Below are positions 15,600-23,095 of a stretch of 29,172 bases of DNA, one piece after another (positions within the stretch are counted from its first letter, which is position 1; the number at the start of each line of letters is the position of its first letter). Below the pieces are notes generated by a model. That model was not told where the DNA came from. It was given only the letters and a program-made list of their open reading frames with translations, and did no database searches. Source of the DNA: an uncultured Limosilactobacillus sp. (GTDB taxonomy: Bacteria > Bacillota > Bacilli > Lactobacillales > Lactobacillaceae); NCBI RefSeq assembly GCF_934202235.1, contig NZ_CAKPXS010000017.1, positions 1 through 29,172 of the forward strand, read 5' to 3'. A program made the position numbers and the translations under genes.

Positions 15600-17306
15600 T
15601 TATTCAACAGAAATCAAGTAAGGGTAAACTGGTTGATCCCCTTCATAGATTTGGACATCTAATTCATCATCGGCATCAAGAACCGCATCACGAATTTTTT
15701 CTGCTGTCGCCTTGTTGCCCTCCTGGCCGAACAAGATCGTGACAACTTCGCTGTCTTCATCCAGCATCCGCTTTACCATCTCAGTGGCAGCGGCCTGGAC
15801 ATCCGGATTAGTGTTGGTGATTTCACCATCAACAATCCCCATGTAGTCGTCCTTCTTGATTTCACGACCATTGAGCTTGGTGTCACGCACGGCAATGGTA
15901 ACTTCACCGCTCTTAACGTTGGCACAATTAGCTTCCATATTGTCATGGTTTTCCTGCAAGCTTGCATCAGGGTTATATTCCAAAAGAGCTGTCAGCCCCT
16001 GAGCAATGCTCTTGCTGTGAACAATCGCCACTGGAATATCAGCAACCTGGGCCGCTTGGTCAGCTGCCATGAAAATGTTGCCATTGTTAGGCAGAACTAA
16101 CGCCTGCTTAGCACCACTGTTGGTGATCGCATCAGCCAAGTCTTCGATACTTGGGTTCATGGTCTGACCACCACTGATAATGGTAGTAACGCCCATCCCC
16201 TTGTAAAGATCGGCAACCCCTTTCCCGGCAACAACGGCAATGACCGCTGTTTCAGGTTTCTTCGTGGACTGTTCCTTCGCCCGTTCAACAGGAGTTTCGG
16301 CTGCCCCGTCCGCTTGATGGTCGTCATGTTCCATGATTTCCTCTTGCTGCCAGCGCATATTATCAACCTTAACCGTCTGAAGGTCACCAAACTCTTGACC
16401 CCATGACAGCACCTTCCCGGGATGCTCGGTGTGAACGTGCACACGAACAACTTCATCATCATTAATGACCAGTAGACTATCACCCAGTTTAGCCAGGTAA
16501 TTGTAGAAGGTATAGTAATCAAATTTGCGGTCAACCTGTTTGCCCCGGCCAAGCCGCACCATCATTTGAGTACAGTAGCCATACTTAATGTCTTCCGGAT
16601 TGAGCTTACCTTGTGCGCTTTGGTGGTGCTTAACGTTAATCATTTCATCAATCTGCGCGCTATCAGGCTGCTCAGTACTTTCCTTGCCAACCAACGCATC
16701 GTAAAAGCCCTGCAGGACAAAGACTAAGCCCTGTCCACCTGAGTCCACAACGCCGACTTCCTTCAGGACGGCCAGTAATTCTGGCGTCTTTTTCAGCGCT
16801 GCTTGCCCCGCGTCCAGGATATCCTTCATCACGGTAACCACGTCCTGGTTATTGCCGTTTTCAATATCGTCAATTCCGGCCTGGGCACTTTCACGCACAA
16901 CCGTTAAGATGGTTCCCTCTGTCGGCTTCATCACTGCCTTGTAAGCAGTTTGTGCACCAGCAGCATAAGCGTGAACAAATTCATCAACGGAGAGGATTTT
17001 CTTCCCCTCAACGTCCTTGGCAAAGCCACGGAAGATTTGCGATAAGATGACACCCGAATTCCCCCGGGCCCCCATCAGCAGCCCCTTGGCAACGGCACCT
17101 GCCAAATCACCAACGTTGAGGCTGGTGGCCTCTCGCTCATACTTCGCACCGCTGGCCATTGACATGCTCATATTAGTCCCGGTGTCACCATCCGGTACCG
17201 GAAAGACATTCAGCGAGTTAATGAAGTCTGCCTGCTGGGTTAACTTAGCAGCGGCCGTTTGGACCATCTTACCAAATTCCAGATTAGTAATTTCTTTAAC
17301 AGCCAA
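15600..17306 (-). CDS. fakA: Fatty acid kinase catalytic subunit FakA (DAK/YloV family)
   Basis: FakA phosphorylates fatty acids bound to a FakB (DegV-family) carrier, giving acyl-phosphate for phospholipid synthesis. The 568-residue protein has an N-terminal DhaL-type ATP-binding domain with NVFPVPDGDTGTNM at 33-46 and GARGNSGVILSQ at 79-90, then a middle domain and a C-terminal domain typical of YloV. The start is a TTG at 17306, preceded at good spacing by AGGGAGGA; the next in-frame ATG is codon 14 and would delete conserved sequence. It forms an operon with asp23, 19 bases away. No fakB gene lies in this window. Use of exogenous fatty acids is inferred from the family. Confidence 0.94.
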   Translation of the reverse strand: MAVKEITNLEFGKMVQTAAAKLTQQADFINSLNVFPVPDGDTGTNMSMSMASGAKYEREATSLNVGDLAGAVAKGLLMGARGNSGVILSQIFRGFAKDVEGKKILSVDEFVHAYAAGAQTAYKAVMKPTEGTILTVVRESAQAGIDDIENGNNQDVVTVMKDILDAGQAALKKTPELLAVLKEVGVVDSGGQGLVFVLQGFYDALVGKESTEQPDSAQIDEMINVKHHQSAQGKLNPEDIKYGYCTQMMVRLGRGKQVDRKFDYYTFYNYLAKLGDSLLVINDDEVVRVHVHTEHPGKVLSWGQEFGDLQTVKVDNMRWQQEEIMEHDDHQADGAAETPVERAKEQSTKKPETAVIAVVAGKGVADLYKGMGVTTIISGGQTMNPSIEDLADAITNSGAKQALVLPNNGNIFMAADQAAQVADIPVAIVHSKSIAQGLTALLEYNPDASLQENHDNMEANCANVKSGEVTIAVRDTKLNGREIKKDDYMGIVDGEITNTNPDVQAAATEMVKRMLDEDSEVVTILFGQEGNKATAEKIRDAVLDADDELDVQIYEGDQPVYPYLISVE

Positions 17307-17325
17307 TTAAATTCCTCCCTTGGTA

Positions 17326-17691
17326 CTAGTTATTATCAGTAACCCTGACACCTTGAACGTAGACGTTAACTTCGTCTGCGTTGATTCCCAGCATCGATTC
17401 CAGGTTGTACTTAACCTTTTGCTGAACACTCTTCGAGATCTCAGAGATTTTCGTACCATAGCTAACAATGATATTCACTTCAACGACAATACCATTGTCG
17501 TGCTGACGAACCACTACACCCTTGCTGTAGTTTTCACGACGCAGGATCTGATTAAAGCCATCGCGAACGGGGTTGCGGCTAGCCATCCCAACAACACCGT
17601 AGTTGTCCGTTGCGGCTCCGCCAACAACAGAGGAAATCACGTCATTAGCGATATCGATGGTGCCAGAATGAGTTTTAATTTTAACTGCCAT
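17326..17691 (-). CDS. Asp23/Gls24 family protein (YloU)
   Basis: The 121-residue protein belongs to the Asp23/Gls24 envelope-stress family. It shows the conserved opening GTIDIANDVISSVVGGAA, the GVVGMA segment, VVVEVNIIVSYGTKI in the centre, and the C-terminal VNVYVQGVRV. Staphylococcal Asp23 is a membrane-anchored cell-envelope protein, while the YloU subgroup next to fakA has no settled role. No membrane segment is present here. The ATG at 17691 has a strong AAGGAGG site. It is the first gene of the asp23-fakA unit and is preceded by a promoter overlapped by an inverted repeat. Confidence 0.93.
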   Translation of the reverse strand: MAVKIKTHSGTIDIANDVISSVVGGAATDNYGVVGMASRNPVRDGFNQILRRENYSKGVVVRQHDNGIVVEVNIIVSYGTKISEISKSVQQKVKYNLESMLGINADEVNVYVQGVRVTDNN

Positions 17692-17740
17692 TTAAATGGC
17701 CTCCTTGATCGTTAACTTAATAAAGTTTGCAGTTTGGTTA

Positions 17741-17770
17741 ATCATAACATAAGCGGCGTTCAAAAGTGAA
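17741..17770 (-). promoter_or_regulatory. Candidate promoter of asp23-fakA
   Basis: On the minus strand TTCACT (17765-17770) and TATGAT (17741-17746) are 18 bases apart, upstream of the asp23 ribosome binding site. The -35 box matches four of six consensus bases. Confidence 0.45.
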
Positions 17771-17780
17771 GATTCGCCGC
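17753..17780. repeat. GC-rich inverted repeat over the asp23 promoter
   Basis: GCGGCG (17753-17758) and CGCCGC (17775-17780) form perfect 6-base arms separated by 16 A/T-rich bases. The arms flank the -35 box. No T-run follows, so it is not a terminator. It could be an operator, but the factor is unknown. Confidence 0.4.
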
Positions 17781-17795
17781 AGCCACCCGAAAACT

Positions 17796-17824
17796 AAAAA
17801 AGCTGCCCGCCATCGCGAACAGCT
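17796..17824 (-). terminator. Terminator of rpmB
   Basis: A 10-bp stem with two G-U pairs (17815-17824 with 17801-17810) closes a GATG loop and is followed by a T-run on the minus strand. It begins 10 bases after the rpmB stop and separates rpmB from asp23. Confidence 0.78.
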
Positions 17825-17834
17825 AATCGCTAAA

Positions 17835-18020
17835 TTAAATCCGGTTCAGCTTCCCCGACTTCAGGGTCCGTGCAGAAACGTAAACCTTCTTCCGCTTACC
17901 ATTTTCTAGAATGGTAACCTTCTGCAAGTTTGGCTTCCAGCTGCGGCGGCTAGCGTTTAACGCGTGTGAACGCTTGTTACCAAAACGCGTCCGCTTGCCA
18001 GTGATGTAATCCTTAGCCAT
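17835..18020 (-). CDS. rpmB: 50S ribosomal protein L28
   Basis: L28 is a small basic protein of the large ribosomal subunit. The 61-residue product has the family core MAKDYITGKRTRFGNKRSHA, SWKPNLQKV and VYVSARTLKSGK. It has no cysteine, so it is the zinc-free form. I choose the ATG at 18020, with a GAGGAGG site; the longer frame adds 12 residues and runs through that site. Its own promoter and terminator make it a single-gene unit lying between thiN and asp23, the usual place in lactobacilli. Confidence 0.97.
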   Translation of the reverse strand: MAKDYITGKRTRFGNKRSHALNASRRSWKPNLQKVTILENGKRKKVYVSARTLKSGKLNRI

Positions 18021-18081
18021 TGGTTTCCCTCCTCTGCTGAACAAATTATTCGCCACGCATTGCGCTGTAACTCACCTAGTT

Positions 18082-18110
18082 AATTTACCATAGCGAGCAA
18101 ACGAATGCAA
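18082..18110 (-). promoter_or_regulatory. Promoter of rpmB
   Basis: TTGCAT (18105-18110), 17 bases, then TAAATT (18082-18087) with a TGG extended -10 element lie on the minus strand about 60 bases before the rpmB ATG. This is a good sigma-A match. Confidence 0.7.
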
Positions 18111-18143
18111 GAATAAGTTTCAAGTATTTTTCCTTGACAGTGA

Positions 18144-18806
18144 TTAAATAACATCTCGGCACTGAATAACTGCCACTATTCCTGACTTAAACGAAAAATG
18201 GGTTTTTTCACCCTTAAACTCATTGCTCGTCCAAGAAACCGGGTAAGAGCAATGCCAATTATCAAGCGGGTATTTTTCATCGACTAATGTCAGTCCTTCT
18301 ACCGCCGTCAAGTTGACAAAGGCCAAATATTTCATCCCTGTTTCCCGTCTTAGACAATAGTGTCCGGGCAAAAAAAAGCTGACAGTATTGCCACAATCAC
18401 GGATTACCAGCTTCGGCAATGACTGGCGAAAAACCGGCGCCAGTGGCAAAAAAAGGTTCGCCAGCAAATGATCCAACCGACCACCAGTGGCCCCGTACAG
18501 ACAAACTTGGTCATACTGGTAATGGCGCTGGACAGCCAGCAACCCTAACTGCGTATCGGTGTAATCCTTTTCGGGGGGAAACTGCTCAACCTTTCCCACA
18601 GCTTGTTTAACAGCCTGGCGCTGCTGATCAGTACTAGAATCAAAATCGCCTAACGCATATTGGGGGATAATTCCTCGCTGCACCAGCCGCACTGCACCAT
18701 AATCAACTGCCACCCACGGCTCGTTTGCTTTCCGCTCCACTTCTTTCCACGGAATTAGCTGTTGCGGTCCGCCAACCATCAAGTTGACCGTGGAAACTTT
18801 GTTCAT
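18144..18806 (-). CDS. thiN: Thiamine pyrophosphokinase
   Basis: ThiN transfers pyrophosphate from ATP to thiamine, giving the cofactor thiamine diphosphate. The 220-residue protein contains the family motifs LGDFDS at 52-57, KDYTDTQ at 80-86 and GATGGRLDHLLAN at 105-117, and a C-terminal beta domain. The ATG at 18806 has AGGTGG seven bases upstream. A TTG six codons earlier lies in the T-run of the rpe terminator and is rejected. No thiamine riboswitch is seen in front of it. It is the last gene of the coaBC-to-thiN block, and no strong terminator follows before the rpmB promoter. Confidence 0.95.
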   Translation of the reverse strand: MNKVSTVNLMVGGPQQLIPWKEVERKANEPWVAVDYGAVRLVQRGIIPQYALGDFDSSTDQQRQAVKQAVGKVEQFPPEKDYTDTQLGLLAVQRHYQYDQVCLYGATGGRLDHLLANLFLPLAPVFRQSLPKLVIRDCGNTVSFFLPGHYCLRRETGMKYLAFVNLTAVEGLTLVDEKYPLDNWHCSYPVSWTSNEFKGEKTHFSFKSGIVAVIQCRDVI

Positions 18807-18822
18807 TAAAACACCACCTAAC

Positions 18823-18853
18823 AAAAGAAGAGGGACTGTCGACAGCCCCTCTT
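18823..18853 (-). terminator. Terminator/attenuator between rpe and thiN
   Basis: An 11-bp stem with one G-U pair (18843-18853 with 18828-18838) around a TCGA loop is followed by CTTTTG on the minus strand. It lies 16 bases after the rpe stop and its T-run touches the thiN leader. The short T-run suggests partial termination. Confidence 0.6.
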
Positions 18854-18869
18854 GAATAATTACTGCTCC

Positions 18870-19523
18870 TTACTTCGTTGCGTTACGGATAGCATTAACC
18901 CGTTCAACCGGATCGTCTGCCCCGAAAACGAAGGAGCCAGCAACGGCGACGGTAGCACCCGCCTTGTAGCACGGAACGACGGTCTGGTCATTAACCCCAC
19001 CATCAATTTCGATGTCAAAGTTATACCCGTGTTTTCGCTTCAACTCGTTTAATTCAGCAATCTTGTCAACCGTCTCTGGCAGGAACTTCTGACCACCAAA
19101 GCCTGGGTTAACGGTCATCACTAATACCTGATCAACCATGTGGAGAACCGGTGTAATCATGGCTACTGGTGTCCCCGGATTGATGACAACTTCAGCCTTA
19201 GCACCGTTGTTGTGAATGATTTGCAAAGCACGGTGGATGTGCTGGGTTGCTTCGACTTGAACCCCGATGATATCTGCCCCGTTTTTCGCAAATTCTGGAA
19301 TCAGGTGTTCCGGATTTTGAACCATCAGGTGAACGTCTAATACCATCTCGGTGATTGGCCGAATTGCTTTCACAAAACCAGGGCCAAACGAGATACTTGG
19401 CACAAACTGACCATCCATAATATCAATGTGCAAGTATTCTGCCCCACCCTTATCAACACGTTCGATATCGCGTTGAAGGTTAACAAAATCAGCACTTAAA
19501 ATTGAAGGCGCAACTTTAATCAT
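18870..19523 (-). CDS. rpe: Ribulose-phosphate 3-epimerase
   Basis: Rpe interconverts ribulose 5-phosphate and xylulose 5-phosphate. In obligately heterofermentative lactobacilli this step feeds the phosphoketolase pathway and is central to energy metabolism. The 217-residue TIM-barrel protein has the expected motifs: MIKVAPSILSADF, the metal-site segment YLHIDIMDG at 30-38, DVHLMV, VNPGFGGQKF and DGGVND near the C-terminus. The ATG at 19523 has a GAGGAG site, 17 bases after the rsgA stop. Several lactobacilli carry additional rpe copies; this is the one in the rsgA-thiN context. Confidence 0.97.
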   Translation of the reverse strand: MIKVAPSILSADFVNLQRDIERVDKGGAEYLHIDIMDGQFVPSISFGPGFVKAIRPITEMVLDVHLMVQNPEHLIPEFAKNGADIIGVQVEATQHIHRALQIIHNNGAKAEVVINPGTPVAMITPVLHMVDQVLVMTVNPGFGGQKFLPETVDKIAELNELKRKHGYNFDIEIDGGVNDQTVVPCYKAGATVAVAGSFVFGADDPVERVNAIRNATK

Positions 19524-19540
19524 TTGTAATCTCCTCGTTT

Positions 19541-20425
19541 CTAATACTTCGGTTTACGATTGGCAATCATTTGCTGAAAAGCAACGTAATCTTCATATCG
19601 TGACTTCATTATTGTACCACTGGCAACCGCATCCTTCACCGCACATCCAGGTTCCTTTAAGTGACGACACCCACGGAAACGGCATTGCGGTGCCACTTTA
19701 ACCATTTCTGGAAATAATTGGGGTAACGTCTCAGCATCAATTGAAAGGTCCTCATATGAGGAGAACCCCGGCGTATCGGCAATCAACGCCCCCGCAACGT
19801 CAAGCAGGCTGACCTTGCGAGTAGTATGTCGCCCCCGCTTGAGGGCCTGCGAAATCTCGCCAGTCGCTAACTGTAAGCGTGAATCCAAGTGGTTTAGCAG
19901 GGTCGACTTACCGGCCCCCGTTTGTCCCATCATCGTCACCACGTGGCCGCTGAGGACCGCTTTGAGTTGGGCTAACTGCTCAGTAGAAAATGGTTTCCGG
20001 CCGCTCAAGACTTGGTAGCCCGCATGACGGTATCCATCCGCAACCGCCGTTATTTGACGGTATTCTTCAGTGGTAGCCAGGTCAGTCTTGGAAAAGTAGA
20101 TCACTGGCGTAATCTTGCTCTTGGCCAACGCCACCAGCTGACGGTCTAACAAATTAGGCGTAAAACGCGGTTGGACGACGGCAGTAACGACAACCGCTAA
20201 GTCCACATTTGCCACTGGTGGTCGCACCAGGCTGTTAGTCCGTGGCAAAACTTTTAAAAGGTAGCCATGTTGCTGGTCATCAGCACTAAATTCAACCTTG
20301 TCACCCACCAGTGGCTTAATCTTTTTCTGCCGGAAGTTACCACGCCCCCGCGTCCGAAAAATTTGGCCATCGCATAAGACATCATAAAAACCACCTAACG
20401 ATTGCTGAATAATCCCTTTTTTCAC
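19541..20425 (-). CDS. rsgA: Ribosome small subunit-dependent GTPase RsgA
   Basis: RsgA (YloQ/YjeQ) is a circularly permuted GTPase that checks late 30S assembly. Motifs occur in the permuted order after an N-terminal OB domain: G4 as SKTD at 112-115, G1 GQTGAGKS at 167-174, G3 DTPG at 217-220, then a zinc knuckle with Cys248, Cys253, His255 and Cys261. The start is one of two adjacent GTG codons (20428 or 20425). The second has a better seven-base distance from AAGGAG, and that site overlaps the prkC stop codon (TAAGGAG). The protein is a known substrate of PASTA kinases in other Firmicutes, which fits its place next to prkC. Confidence 0.96.
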   Translation of the reverse strand: MKKGIIQQSLGGFYDVLCDGQIFRTRGRGNFRQKKIKPLVGDKVEFSADDQQHGYLLKVLPRTNSLVRPPVANVDLAVVVTAVVQPRFTPNLLDRQLVALAKSKITPVIYFSKTDLATTEEYRQITAVADGYRHAGYQVLSGRKPFSTEQLAQLKAVLSGHVVTMMGQTGAGKSTLLNHLDSRLQLATGEISQALKRGRHTTRKVSLLDVAGALIADTPGFSSYEDLSIDAETLPQLFPEMVKVAPQCRFRGCRHLKEPGCAVKDAVASGTIMKSRYEDYVAFQQMIANRKPKY

Positions 20426-20436
20426 CACGTCACTCC

Positions 20437-22335
20437 TTATCCGGTAATGTTAGTCGCACTCATAATCGTCCGTCCGTTCCTGACAACCCGGTAGGAACCG
20501 GTTTGCCCTTTTCTGAGGGTAAACGGAACGTTAATCGTGGTTTCCTGGTTAATCGTAATATCTTGGTACTCCATCGTCAGGTTGTGGTTGGCATCGGCAA
20601 TGTAGACCTGGACCCGGTTCTCATGCTTGCCGCCATTACCATCAAACGGAATGTTGATTTGAATATTCGTCGTCTTGGTTTGGTTACCAGACGAAGCGAT
20701 TGAAACCGTTAGCGTATCGCCACGGCTTAACTTGGCCCCCGCTTTTGGAATCTGTTTTAAAACATGGTTGCTGGGAACGGTACTGGAGAATTTCTCCGTT
20801 GTCGTCAGCTGTAACCCGTGCTTATTGGCGTAGGATTGAACGGCACTGATATCATCATGCTTGAAGTTCGGCACCGTAAACTGCGGCTTGCCTGCCGAAA
20901 CCGTCAGCGTTACTGACTGCCGGGCGGGTTTCACCACCGTACCTTCCTTATGACTTTGGGCCATCACTTGTCCCTTATCAACCTTGTCGCTGTAGCGGTG
21001 TTTAATTACCACCCGCACACCATGCGACCGCAGTTCATCAGCAACATCTGTTGCCGTTTGACCAACGTACTGCTTGATTGTCCAGTGCTTGGCACCGCGG
21101 CTAATTGTGAGGTCCACTGGTTGGTATCGTTTAACCCGACTGTCGGGTTCGCTAGTCGTAAGGACACGGCCAACAGCAACACTTTGACTATGCTGTTCTT
21201 TAATTCGGCCAACATGGACATGGGCTTTTCTCAGCCGTGACTTGGCTTGAGCCGTTGTCAAACCACTGACATCTGGGACACTGATTTCTGTATTTAAGTA
21301 TGTTCCCACACCAAACCCCAGCAGGATCACCGCAGCAATGCCACCGCCAATCAATGCCTTCTTGTGACGCTGCCAGGCAGATGGTTTGGTTGGCTGCTCT
21401 CGCTCGTTAGAATGGTGCTTTTCTTGCTCTTTGTGTTCCAGTTCAGACAGGTCTAAAACTTTTGTTTCACCGTCATCACCATCATCAAACGAGTACGGTG
21501 GCTCGTCCTTTCTTGATGGCGATAAAACGGTGGCCAAATCGTCTGCCATTTCCTTTGCCGACTGGTAACGACAAGCCGGGTGCTTTGCTGTTGCGTGAAC
21601 AACAACGTTTTCCAGGGCTTGCGGAATATCAGGATTCTGCCGACGAATAGATGGCATTTTTTCTCGCGAATGCTTCAGGGCAATCGAAACGGCATTTTCA
21701 CCCTCAAAGGGGACCTTCCCTGTCAACAGTTCGTACAGGATAATCCCGAGAGAATAAATGTCAGACCGTTCAGTCGCAATGCTGCCACGAACTTGCTCCG
21801 GTGACAAGTAGTGGACAGAGCCGAGCAGCGTATTCGTTTGCGTTAAAGAATTTTGGGATGTTGCCGTGGCAATCCCGAAATCCGTAATTTTAATGTTCTT
21901 ATTTTCATCAATTAGGATGTTTTGTGGCTTCAAATCCCGGTGAATAATACCATGAGCGTGGGCAACTTCCACGGCAGAAAGCACCTGCTCCATGATATCA
22001 ACGACCTGCGGCAACGGGATCGGAAAGTGGTGGCTAATGTAGGCCTTTAAGTCAGTCCCTTTGACGTATTCCATGACTAAGTACTGCATCCCATGGTCAA
22101 TGCCCACATCGTAAATACCAACAATGTGTGGATCATGGAGTTGAGTGGCCGCCATCGCTTCTCTCTCGAAACGACGACGAGTCCGCGGATCGTCACGCAA
22201 GTCAAGCCGCAACAACTTAACCGACACGTCACGATCAAGGTATAGGTCATGCGCCAGGTATACGTTTGCCATTCCACCTTCGCCCAGCGGCCGTTTAATC
22301 TCATACCGGTTGCTAAGCTTGTCTCCAGGCTTCAT
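20437..22335 (-). CDS. prkC: PASTA-domain Ser/Thr protein kinase
   Basis: This is the membrane kinase of the PrkC/StkP family that senses muropeptides or lipid II and controls wall synthesis and division. Of 632 residues, 1-270 are the kinase domain: glycine loop LGEGGMANVY at 17-26, Lys40, HRDLKPQN at 132-139, DFG at 152-154, and activation-loop threonines near 165-169. An acidic juxtamembrane linker follows, then one membrane helix at about 328-346. Outside lie three PASTA repeats (about 350-414, 415-482 and 484-548) and a further C-terminal beta-rich segment (about 553-632). The ATG at 22335 has an AGAGAGG site. Its phosphatase gene stp is 20 bases upstream. Confidence 0.97.
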   Translation of the reverse strand: MKPGDKLSNRYEIKRPLGEGGMANVYLAHDLYLDRDVSVKLLRLDLRDDPRTRRRFEREAMAATQLHDPHIVGIYDVGIDHGMQYLVMEYVKGTDLKAYISHHFPIPLPQVVDIMEQVLSAVEVAHAHGIIHRDLKPQNILIDENKNIKITDFGIATATSQNSLTQTNTLLGSVHYLSPEQVRGSIATERSDIYSLGIILYELLTGKVPFEGENAVSIALKHSREKMPSIRRQNPDIPQALENVVVHATAKHPACRYQSAKEMADDLATVLSPSRKDEPPYSFDDGDDGETKVLDLSELEHKEQEKHHSNEREQPTKPSAWQRHKKALIGGGIAAVILLGFGVGTYLNTEISVPDVSGLTTAQAKSRLRKAHVHVGRIKEQHSQSVAVGRVLTTSEPDSRVKRYQPVDLTISRGAKHWTIKQYVGQTATDVADELRSHGVRVVIKHRYSDKVDKGQVMAQSHKEGTVVKPARQSVTLTVSAGKPQFTVPNFKHDDISAVQSYANKHGLQLTTTEKFSSTVPSNHVLKQIPKAGAKLSRGDTLTVSIASSGNQTKTTNIQINIPFDGNGGKHENRVQVYIADANHNLTMEYQDITINQETTINVPFTLRKGQTGSYRVVRNGRTIMSATNITG

Positions 22336-22355
22336 GTTAATAACCTCTCTTGGTC

Positions 22356-23078
22356 TTATTGACTTATTGAGACGGTGATATTATCTGGACCTCCAGCCTT
22401 ATTCGCCATTTTCACTAATAGCCCGCACTTCCGCTTCAGCGACTTCCGCGATTGAAGTACCTCCGCAATCTGCTGTAGTGGGACCATTTTGGAAAGCCCG
22501 TCGGTACATAGCAAAAGCTGGTCGCCATGTTTGATTCGAAAGCGATTCACATCAGCCTTGGCTTCCGCAGAAATGCCAATTGCCCGGGTAATGATGTTGT
22601 TTTGTGGCGAATTTTTGGCTTCTTGTTCGGTGAGATCACCTTTTTTTACAAGTTCATTTACCAGGGAATGGTCCACCGTAATTTGGGTTAACTGACCATC
22701 GTGCATAATGTAGCCACGACTATCACCAATATTGGCCACCACTACTTGATCATCAAATAGCACTGCGGCAACCATGGTGGTCCCCATCCCGTGATAACTT
22801 TGTTTCTCAGTTGATTTTTCTAAAATTTTATTATTAATAAGCTGCACTTGCGAAACAAGCCATTTTGAAGCCGTTTGCGGCGTCATCGGCGAAGCAGTAG
22901 TAAAGGCACGGCCAAATGATTCAGTTGTTAGTTCTGCGGCAAGGTCTCCCCGCTGATTGCCACCGATACCATCAGCAATCACGACCAAAAAGAGCCCCTG
23001 CTTATTACTAAACAAGGCTACTCGGTCCTGGTTTTGCTTGCGGTGACGACCAATATCGCTTTTGAAAGCAGTTTTCAT
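22356..23078 (-). CDS. stp: PP2C-type Ser/Thr protein phosphatase Stp
   Basis: Stp reverses phosphorylation by the adjacent PASTA kinase. The 240-residue protein shows the PPM metal-binding pattern: Asp18 in NQDR, Asp36-Gly37 in ADGIGG, GDSRGY at 118-123, Asp193 in CTDGLSKM, and Asp232 in GGPDNITV. There is no membrane segment, so it acts in the cytoplasm. The ATG at 23078 is preceded by AGAGGGGAA, 17 bases past rsmB. The stp-prkC pairing is universal in Firmicutes with PASTA kinases. Confidence 0.96.
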   Translation of the reverse strand: MKTAFKSDIGRHRKQNQDRVALFSNKQGLFLVVIADGIGGNQRGDLAAELTTESFGRAFTTASPMTPQTASKWLVSQVQLINNKILEKSTEKQSYHGMGTTMVAAVLFDDQVVVANIGDSRGYIMHDGQLTQITVDHSLVNELVKKGDLTEQEAKNSPQNNIITRAIGISAEAKADVNRFRIKHGDQLLLCTDGLSKMVPLQQIAEVLQSRKSLKRKCGLLVKMANKAGGPDNITVSISQ

Positions 23079-23095
23079 TGAAAGAAAATTCCCCT

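Noticed and set aside
18021..18056. Twelve-residue N-terminal extension of L28
   Set aside because: The extension runs through the GAGGAGG ribosome binding site, and L28 proteins begin with MAK.
18111..18143. Possible terminator after thiN
   Set aside because: Only a 4-bp CAAG/CTTG hairpin with a poor T-run is seen, too weak to call.
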